Shown one piece after another: positions 58,975 through 64,000 of a stretch of 64,000 nucleotides of DNA. Made by a program: the position numbers and the translations under genes. This stretch comes from Paracoccus saliphilus (GTDB lineage Bacteria; Pseudomonadota; Alphaproteobacteria; Rhodobacterales; Rhodobacteraceae): the NCBI GenBank assembly GCA_003255745.1, contig QKYL01000026.1, positions 24,931-88,930 on the forward strand, given 5' to 3'. Numbering within the stretch: the stretch's first letter is position 1; each line of letters begins with the position of its first letter. The notes under the pieces were generated by a model that was not told the DNA's origin, did no database searches, and saw only the letters and a program-made list of their open reading frames with translations.

Positions 58975-60311
58975 GACCCGCCGCAATGACGCCTGGCCTG
59001 ATGATCTCGGCCCCGGCCTCGGGAACGGGCAAGACGATGCTGATGCTGGGCCTGCTGACGGCGCTGCGCCAGCGGGGGCTGGCGGTACAGCCCTTCAAGT
59101 CCGGGCCAGATTATATCGATCCTGGCTTTCATCTTGCGGCGTCCGGCCGGGCGTCCTTCAACCTGGATGCATGGGCGATGCAGCCGGGACGGATCGTTGC
59201 CCATGTGACGGGGCAGCCGCCCGCCGACCTGATCCTGGCCGAAGGCTCAATGGGCCTGTTCGACGGGGTCGCCAGGGCCGGGGAAACCGGCATCGGCTCC
59301 AGCGCCGAGATCGCGCAGATGATGGGCTGGCCCGTTGTGCTGATCCTGGACGTCGGGGGCCAGGCGCAATCGGCAGCGGCCACCGCGCGGGGCTTTGCGA
59401 CGCTGCGCCCGGACCTGCCCTTTGCGGGCGTGGTGCTGAACCGCGTCGCCTCGGCCCGCCACGACGCGCTGATCCGCGAGGGCATGGCCGAGGCCGGCAT
59501 CCGCGTCCTGGGCAGTCTGCCGCGCCAAGGCAACATCACACTGCCCGAACGCCATCTGGGCCTGGTCCAAGCCGAGGAAACCGCCGGTCTTCAGGCCATC
59601 CTGGACCATGCGGGCGATTTCGTGGCCGCCCATTGCGATCTGGATGCCATCATCGCGGCCGCGGCCCATCGCGCCCTGCCCGATGCCGCCGCGCCCCTGC
59701 CCCTGACCCCGCCGGGCGGGCGGATCGCGCTGGCCCGCGACGCGGCCTTTTCCTTTACCTATCCCCATGTGCTGGAGGCGTGGCGGCGCGCGGGTGCCAC
59801 GATCCTGCCCTTTTCGCCGCTGGCCGATCAGGCCCCCGATGACAGCGCTGACTGCTGCTGGCTGCCCGGCGGTTATCCCGAACTCCACGCGCCCCGGCTG
59901 GCGGCGGCCAACCTCTTTCGGCAGGCCATGCACCGGTTTGCCGATACCCGTCCGGTTCATGGCGAATGCGGCGGCTATATGGCGCTTGGCGCGGGGCTGG
60001 TGGATGCAGAGGGCACCCGCCACCAGATGCTGGGCCTGCTGGGGCTGGAAACCAGCTATGCCAAGCGCCGCATGCACCTGGGCTATCGCCGCGCCGAACC
60101 CTATGCAGCCCTGCCCGGGCTGGGGCGGCAGCCGCTGCGTGGGCACGAATTTCACTATGCCTCGATCCTGTCGCAGCCCGACGCGCCTTTGGCCCATGTC
60201 ACCGACGCGACCGGCGCCCCCGTGCCGGAAACCGGCAGCCTTCGCGCCCTGCCGCGCGGCGGAAAGGTCACCGGCACCTTCTTTCACCTGATCGCCCCGG
60301 CGGCGACTTGA
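58971..60311 (+). CDS. cobB: hydrogenobyrinate/cobyrinate a,c-diamide synthase
   Basis: 446 residues from the ATG at 58971; an ATG at 58986 is also possible. The N-terminal ATP-binding part has [10 protein letters not shown] at about residues 13-22, [12 protein letters not shown] and EGSMGLFDG. The C-terminal class I glutaminase-like part has the catalytic Cys333 in [12 protein letters not shown] and GHEFHYAS. It amidates the a and c side chains using glutamine and ATP. Last gene of the long operon. Its stop overlaps a -35-like TTGACG of the next transcription unit. Confidence 0.94.
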   Translation: MRPAAMTPGLMISAPASGTGKTMLMLGLLTALRQRGLAVQPFKSGPDYIDPGFHLAASGRASFNLDAWAMQPGRIVAHVTGQPPADLILAEGSMGLFDGVARAGETGIGSSAEIAQMMGWPVVLILDVGGQAQSAAATARGFATLRPDLPFAGVVLNRVASARHDALIREGMAEAGIRVLGSLPRQGNITLPERHLGLVQAEETAGLQAILDHAGDFVAAHCDLDAIIAAAAHRALPDAAAPLPLTPPGGRIALARDAAFSFTYPHVLEAWRRAGATILPFSPLADQAPDDSADCCWLPGGYPELHAPRLAAANLFRQAMHRFADTRPVHGECGGYMALGAGLVDAEGTRHQMLGLLGLETSYAKRRMHLGYRRAEPYAALPGLGRQPLRGHEFHYASILSQPDAPLAHVTDATGAPVPETGSLRALPRGGKVTGTFFHLIAPAAT

Positions 60312-60336
60312 CGCAGCGCGCTTGATCGCGTCTAGG
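60308..60336 (+). promoter_or_regulatory. candidate sigma-70 promoter of the second riboswitch unit
   Basis: TTGACG at 60308-60313, overlapping the cobB stop codon, is followed after 17 bases by TCTAGG at 60331-60336. The -10 is moderate. Transcription would start close to the riboswitch 5' end near 60341. Confidence 0.35.
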
Positions 60337-60340
60337 TGAG

Positions 60341-60533
60341 GGTCTGTTTGGTGCCCACCAGACGCCTCAGCGTCGGGCTTCATCGGGAATGGGGAAGGGC
60401 GGACCCAATCGCGGCGCCCGAAGCCTCAGCCGCCCCCGCGACTGTATGCGGAGAGCGCGCGTCACCCATGCCACTGGGGCTTGCCCCGGGAAGGCCGACG
60501 CCGCGCCCTGACCCGCAAGCCAGGAAACCGGCC
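60341..60533 (+). promoter_or_regulatory. cobalamin riboswitch (second)
   Basis: Elements in order: GGTGCCCACC near 60350-60359, CATCGGGAATGGGG near 60381-60394, GCCGCCCCCGCGACTGTATG near 60430-60449, ATGCCACTGGGG near 60468-60479, CCGGGAAGGCCG near 60486-60497, and the B12 box GCAAGCCAGGAAACCGGCC near 60515-60533. It precedes the cobalt permease gene at 60587 and cobF. It is independent of the first copy at 47815 and only moderately similar to it. Confidence 0.92.
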
Positions 60534-60553
60534 ATGCAGGCAAAACCTTCATT

Positions 60554-60571
60554 GCCGTCGGGTGTGACGGC
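60554..60571 (+). promoter_or_regulatory. hairpin between the second riboswitch and the permease ribosome-binding site
   Basis: GCCGTC (60554-60559) pairs with GACGGC (60566-60571) around a 6-base loop, 2-3 bases before the AGGAG ribosome-binding site. It is a plausible part of the expression platform that controls access of ribosomes. Confidence 0.45.
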
Positions 60572-60586
60572 CACAGGAGACTGACC

Positions 60587-61252
60587 ATGCATATCGAACC
60601 GGGCATCGTCGCCGGCGCCAAGATCGTGCTGAGCTATGCCACCGCCGCGACCGCCGGCCTCTATTCCCTGAAGCTGGCGTTTCAGGCGCTGCGCGACCGG
60701 GGCCTGACCGCGCTGACTGCACGCGCGGGCTTGGCCACCGCCGCCACCTTCGTCTTTTTCCAGGTCCTGCCGACCGCCCCCGTCGGCGTGTCCGAGGTGC
60801 ATCTGATCCTGGGGTCGACCCTGTTCCTGCTGTTCGGCGCGGCGCCCGCCGCGATCGGGCTGGCTTTGGGACTGCTGATCCAGGGTCTGGCCTTCGCGCC
60901 CGCCGACCTGCCGCAATACGGCATGAACGTGACCACGCTGCTGGTACCGCTGTTCGCCGTCGCGGCCCTGGCGCGCCGCATCATCGCGCCAGGCACCGCC
61001 TATGTGGACCTCAGCTATGCGCAGGCCTTGGCGCTGTCGACTGCGTTCCAGGGCGGCATCGTGGCCTGGGTCACCTTTTGGGCCTTCTACGGTCAGGGCG
61101 CCGAAGCCTGGGGCGGCGTCGCGGCCTTCGGCGCTGCTTACATGCTGGTCATCGCGCTGGAGCCGCTGGTCGATCTGGCCGTGCTGGCGGGCGCCAAGTC
61201 GCTGCGGGGTCTGCGCGGCAGCGACCTGGTGACGCCGCGCCTTTTCGCATGA
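60587..61252 (+). CDS. CbiM-like energy-coupling-factor cobalt permease (stand-alone)
   Basis: 221 residues, six to seven membrane segments. The N-terminus MHIEPGIV has the His2 that coordinates metal in CbiM/NikM proteins, and a second His lies at 72 (VSEVHLILGST), matching the other expected ligand. It is controlled by the riboswitch just upstream, so Co(II) uptake for cobalamin is the likely role. No CbiN, CbiQ or CbiO gene is nearby, so it either works alone or borrows a shared energy module. It overlaps cobF by 4 bases. Confidence 0.8.
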   Translation: MHIEPGIVAGAKIVLSYATAATAGLYSLKLAFQALRDRGLTALTARAGLATAATFVFFQVLPTAPVGVSEVHLILGSTLFLLFGAAPAAIGLALGLLIQGLAFAPADLPQYGMNVTTLLVPLFAVAALARRIIAPGTAYVDLSYAQALALSTAFQGGIVAWVTFWAFYGQGAEAWGGVAAFGAAYMLVIALEPLVDLAVLAGAKSLRGLRGSDLVTPRLFA

Positions 61253-61989
61253 TCCAGCTGACCCTGATCGGCATCGGGACGGGCCACCCGGACCACCTGA
61301 CCCTGCAGGCCATCAAGGCCCTGCAGGGCGCGGACCTTGTGCTGATTCCCCTGAAAGGTGACAACAAGGCCGACCTGGCGGGCCTGCGACGCGCCATCCT
61401 GGACCGGCACCTGACCGGTGCGCCGGTTCGCCTGGCAGAGTTCGACCTGCCGCAACGCGACGCGGACGATCCCGACTACCTTGGTGCCGTCGAACGGTGG
61501 CACGACGCGATCGCAGGTGCATGGCAGGCCCAGATCAGCCGGCATCTGCCCGAAGGGGGGCGGGTGGCCCTGCTGGTCTGGGGCGACCCCTCACTCTATG
61601 ACAGCAGCCTGCGCATTGCCGCGCGGCTGGATCTGGCGGTCACGGTGCTTCCAGGAATCACCGCAATCCAGGCACTATGCGCGGCCCATGCGATCCCGCT
61701 GAACGATCTGGGCGCCCCGGTGCAGATCACCACGGGGCGCATGCTGCGGGACCACGGATGGCCCGCCCCGGTCGACACGCTGGTGGTGATGCTGGACGGC
61801 GGCTGCGCTTTCCAGACCCTGCCGGCCCAAGGCGTGGATATCTGGTGGGGTGCCTTCCTGGGAATGGAGCAGCAGATCCTGGACCATGGCCCGCTGGCGG
61901 AAGCAGGACCCCGGATCATCCGCCGCCGCGCCGCAGCCCGTGCCGCGCATGGCTGGATCATGGACTGCTATCTGTTGCGGCGTGCCTAG
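61249..61989 (+). CDS. cobF: precorrin-6A synthase (deacetylating), C1-methyltransferase
   Basis: 246 residues from the ATG at 61249. Tetrapyrrole methylase of the CobF type: LIGIGTGHPDHLTLQAIKAL, LIPLKGDNKADLAGLR, LVWGDPSLYDSSLRIA, VLPGITAIQALCAAHAIPLND and TTGRMLRDHGWP. It methylates C1 with loss of acetate to give precorrin-6A. It is separated from the main operon by the second riboswitch. Its stop shares CTAG (61986-61989) with the convergent RTX gene. Confidence 0.93.
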   Translation: MIQLTLIGIGTGHPDHLTLQAIKALQGADLVLIPLKGDNKADLAGLRRAILDRHLTGAPVRLAEFDLPQRDADDPDYLGAVERWHDAIAGAWQAQISRHLPEGGRVALLVWGDPSLYDSSLRIAARLDLAVTVLPGITAIQALCAAHAIPLNDLGAPVQITTGRMLRDHGWPAPVDTLVVMLDGGCAFQTLPAQGVDIWWGAFLGMEQQILDHGPLAEAGPRIIRRRAAARAAHGWIMDCYLLRRA

Positions 61990-63263
61990 AACAGGAAGAT
62001 GTCGTCGGCCACGTCCTCGACCGTCAGGTTGCTGCCGAGGACCGCGATGCGGTTCCCCGACGACAACTCGATAATGACGCCGGCCGAGGTTTCGTGCATC
62101 TGGCTGTTGACGAACCGGCCCAGATCGCTGCCGATCAGCGCCTTGTCGATCAGGATCCGATCCAGGTCCGGCTGGAAATCCGTGATCTTGTCCAGGCCGA
62201 TTGCGCCCTTGAAGATGAACTGATCCGCGCCCGATCCGCCTGCCAAAACGTCCCCGCCTGCCCCGCCGAACAGCCTGTCGTCGCCTGCCCCGCCCTCAAG
62301 CCGGTCATCGCCCAGGCCGCCGAAAAGCCGGTCCTGGCCATCCTGGCCCATCAGGTGATCCCGGCCCCTTTCACCGGTCACAAGGTCATTCCCAAAGCCA
62401 CCCGACAGCGTGTCATTGCCGTACCCCGCAGACAACCGGTCGGGGCCCGCATTGCCGTACAGGCGGTCGTCCCCCAACTGCCCCAGCAGGACATCCCTGC
62501 CATAGCCGCCGCGCAGGACGTCATGGCCGTTCCCGCCGGCAATCCAGTCTTTCCCGCCCCTGCCCGACAGGCTGTCGCCAGCGGTGCTGCCCTGAATGTC
62601 GTCATGCCCGGCGGTTCCGGCGGCCGTTTCATGGGTCGTAACGACATGGGCTTGCCAAGCAGCCTTTGATGGAGGGGGCACGGCCAGGTCAGGAGCATCA
62701 AGGCTGGAGATCGTAATGCCCGGTGCCACGTCCACTTCCAGGTGGCCTGTCGTGCGGGCAAAGTTCTGTGTGGCCATAAGCACCTGAGAACCGGCAAAGC
62801 TTCCGACCTCAAGGCCGATGCCCACATGGGTCACGTCCGGGTCAAGGATGTTGGCGCGGTGGCTTGGGCTGTTCATCAGCAGGCGGTGCAGGGTCTGGAT
62901 TTCGTTCTGCAGGCTACTGTCGCGGTCGATCGAGACATAAGCCAGATTTTCGGTCACGCGCCAGGAACTTCCCAAATCAAAATCAGCGGCTTGCACCCGG
63001 TCACCGGGGCTGGAGCCGTTGCTGCCCGTGTGCGAGAAGCTGTCGGTGCGCAGCAGCCAGCCGCTGTGCGATTCGGCTGCCCTGTTCAAATGCGTTTCCA
63101 GCTGAACAGGGTCCAGTCCGTGGCGGACGCGATCGGCGTTGATAAGGCTGAGGAAATAGCGCTCTTCGGGATTGGCTTGGGTCATCTGCACCTCTGGGAT
63201 CGGGCGCAGATTGCCATGATCGACTACGCCTTGGCATGACAATTTGTTCAAATTGTCCATCAT
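61986..63263 (-). CDS. RTX repeat protein with CAP/SCP domain
   Basis: 425 residues if the ATG at 63263 (AAGGAT before it) is used. Residues about 35-170 form a CAP (cysteine-rich secretory, Antigen 5, PR-1) domain with its conserved His66, Glu105 and His135 (in AAESHSGW, TENLAY and SPSHRANIL). Residues about 215-360 carry roughly a dozen calcium-binding nonapeptides such as GGAGDDRLF and GGSGADQFI. The end has the serralysin-type tail finishing VADDIFLF. No N-terminal signal is seen, so it is likely exported by a type I system using its C-terminus. The secretion genes are not in the window. The function of the CAP part is unknown. Confidence 0.85.
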   Translation of the reverse strand: MMDNLNKLSCQGVVDHGNLRPIPEVQMTQANPEERYFLSLINADRVRHGLDPVQLETHLNRAAESHSGWLLRTDSFSHTGSNGSSPGDRVQAADFDLGSSWRVTENLAYVSIDRDSSLQNEIQTLHRLLMNSPSHRANILDPDVTHVGIGLEVGSFAGSQVLMATQNFARTTGHLEVDVAPGITISSLDAPDLAVPPPSKAAWQAHVVTTHETAAGTAGHDDIQGSTAGDSLSGRGGKDWIAGGNGHDVLRGGYGRDVLLGQLGDDRLYGNAGPDRLSAGYGNDTLSGGFGNDLVTGERGRDHLMGQDGQDRLFGGLGDDRLEGGAGDDRLFGGAGGDVLAGGSGADQFIFKGAIGLDKITDFQPDLDRILIDKALIGSDLGRFVNSQMHETSAGVIIELSSGNRIAVLGSNLTVEDVADDIFLF

Positions 63264-63399
63264 CTGCAGATCCTTGCCGAAGGGCCGCACGGGGCAGGCA
63301 CTGCGTGTGCACAGGACGTACACCGACAACGCCCGGCCGGTTAAGGCCCCGTTAACGTGCCGGCGACAGGCTGGCGCGCGGATCGGGCCAGAGGGCGGG

Positions 63400-63944
63400 A
63401 TGACGGGTAAGGCGGGGATGGCGGGCGGGGGCGCGGCGCGGAGCGAGGGGGCGCGGCGGGCCAACCACCACTACATGGCGGACGCGATGCGGATGCTGGA
63501 ATAGGACCTGCACAGCACGGTGCTGGCGCGGATGCGCATCCCCGACGACTGGTACCAGATCGCGCGCGAACGCGGGCGGGTCGCCAAGACGCGGGTCACG
63601 CTGCGGCTGGATGCGGATGTGGTGGCGTTCTTCCGGTCGATGGGGCCGGACTGGCAGGCGCGGGTCAACCGGATCGTGTCGGCCTAGATACATGCGCGGC
63701 TGGCGGGGCTGATCGAGGGGGCCGAGAAATTGGATTACCTGAAACGCCGCGAGGCCGAGGGGCTGGACGGCCGCCGCCCGGAATTCGGCGACCTGCAGCG
63801 CGCCGAGGATGCGGCTTGGGCCGAGATGGGCGAGACGCCCCTGCCCCGGACGGGCCGGGGGTGCCGATGGAGGGGCCTCGGCGGATCAGCGAGGCGGGGA
63901 AGCGGGCGTTGCTGGAGGAGATGAACGGGTGGAGGGGGTTGTGA
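63400..63944 (+). pseudogene. degraded BrnA-like antitoxin gene
   Basis: From the ATG at 63400 (GAGGG before it) one frame carries BrnA-type landmarks: ARRANHHYMADAMRMLE, DLHSTVLARMRIPDDWYQIARE split around a stop, TRVTLRLDADVVAFFRSMG, WQARVNRIVSA and HARLAGLIEGAEKLDYL. TAG stops interrupt it at 63502-63504 and 63685-63687. Both stand where related proteins, as I recall them, have Trp (TGG) or another aromatic, consistent with G-to-A changes. Near 63860 the frame appears shifted, because a 25-codon frame from ATG 63867 to TGA 63942 (starting MEGPRRISEAGKRALL) continues plausibly. No BrnT toxin gene is visible. The last 56 bases of the window hold nothing recognised. Confidence 0.6.
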
Positions 63945-64000
63945 GAGGAAAGCTAGTCCTGAACCTAAGTGTCACATCCCGCATGATTATACGGTCGCTT

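Noticed and set aside
63400..63944. UAG recoding as Trp or another amino acid in the BrnA-like frame
   Set aside because: Other genes here use TAG as a normal stop (for example the CTAG pairs), and a downstream frameshift is also present, so simple gene decay is the better explanation.
1..64000. CRISPR array, rRNA, tRNA, prophage or insertion sequence
   Set aside because: I saw no regularly spaced repeats, no conserved rRNA or tRNA blocks, and no transposase, integrase or structural phage genes. A covariance-model scan would be needed to exclude a small RNA gene.

Overview
The window looks like the chromosome of an alphaproteobacterium of the Rhodobacteraceae, most likely Paracoccus or a close relative. 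This rests on very high GC with GC-rich third codon positions, the aerobic cobalamin (cob) cluster with cobW, cobN, cobG and cobF, the glycogen operon order, the MobA-linked uncharacterised family and a BrnA-type relic. I saw no rRNA, tRNA, CRISPR array, phage or insertion sequence. Genes are densely packed, with many 4-base ATGA or GTGA overlaps, so most blocks read as operons. The left-edge gene is cut by the window.

Layout. 1-2520 (-): lipid-modification trio of flavoprotein, DUF1365 protein and CFA-synthase-like methyltransferase (partial). 2724-5228: LacI-type regulator, then mobA with an uncharacterised partner gene. 5469-5765: small Cys-rich candidate secreted protein. 5948-13451: iron-siderophore locus, with siderophore-interacting reductase, exbB, two exbD and tonB on +, converging on a ferric-siderophore ABC importer on -, plus a DUF2218 gene. 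13455-14033: ImuA-like orphan. 14152-16106: GlcNAc kinase and nagA. 16178-18003: YgiC/YgiB-like pair. 18141-21872: OsmF/YehZ-type osmoprotectant ABC importer. 21869-24776: GntR regulator, Asp/Glu/hydantoin-type racemase and NCS1 permease. 24822-37813: glycogen operon glgB-C-A-X, amylosucrase, glgP on -, with a divergent GH13 glucosidase. 37833-41580: small membrane protein, LysR regulator, MhqO/MhqD-like pair, DUF924 protein. 41629-44658: HDAC-family amidohydrolase, asparaginase with a C-terminal extension, aroQ. 44936-47018: otsB-otsA trehalose synthesis. 47120-61989: cobalamin cluster with two cobalamin riboswitches. 61986-63263: RTX-CAP protein. 63400-63944: broken BrnA-like antitoxin gene.

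How the parts work together. The cob genes cover most of the oxygen-dependent corrin ring route: C20, C17, C11, C5/C15 and C1 methylation, ring contraction, reduction, methylmutation, a,c-diamidation, cobalt chelation and adenosylation. One riboswitch precedes the DUF1636-cobW-cobN operon and a second precedes a cobalt permease plus cobF. The glycogen block couples ADP-glucose-based synthesis, branching, debranching and phosphorolysis with amylosucrase, which would allow glucan growth directly from sucrose. The siderophore block supplies energy transduction, periplasmic capture, inner-membrane import and intracellular reduction, but no outer-membrane receptor is present here.

I found no convincing wholly new multi-gene system. 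The most interesting items are an antisense cobK locked between cobJ and cobL, an amylosucrase inside a glycogen operon, the uncharacterised MobA-linked family, a nested repeat between aroQ and otsA, several clean regulator-site candidates, and three convergent gene pairs that end on one shared CTAG.
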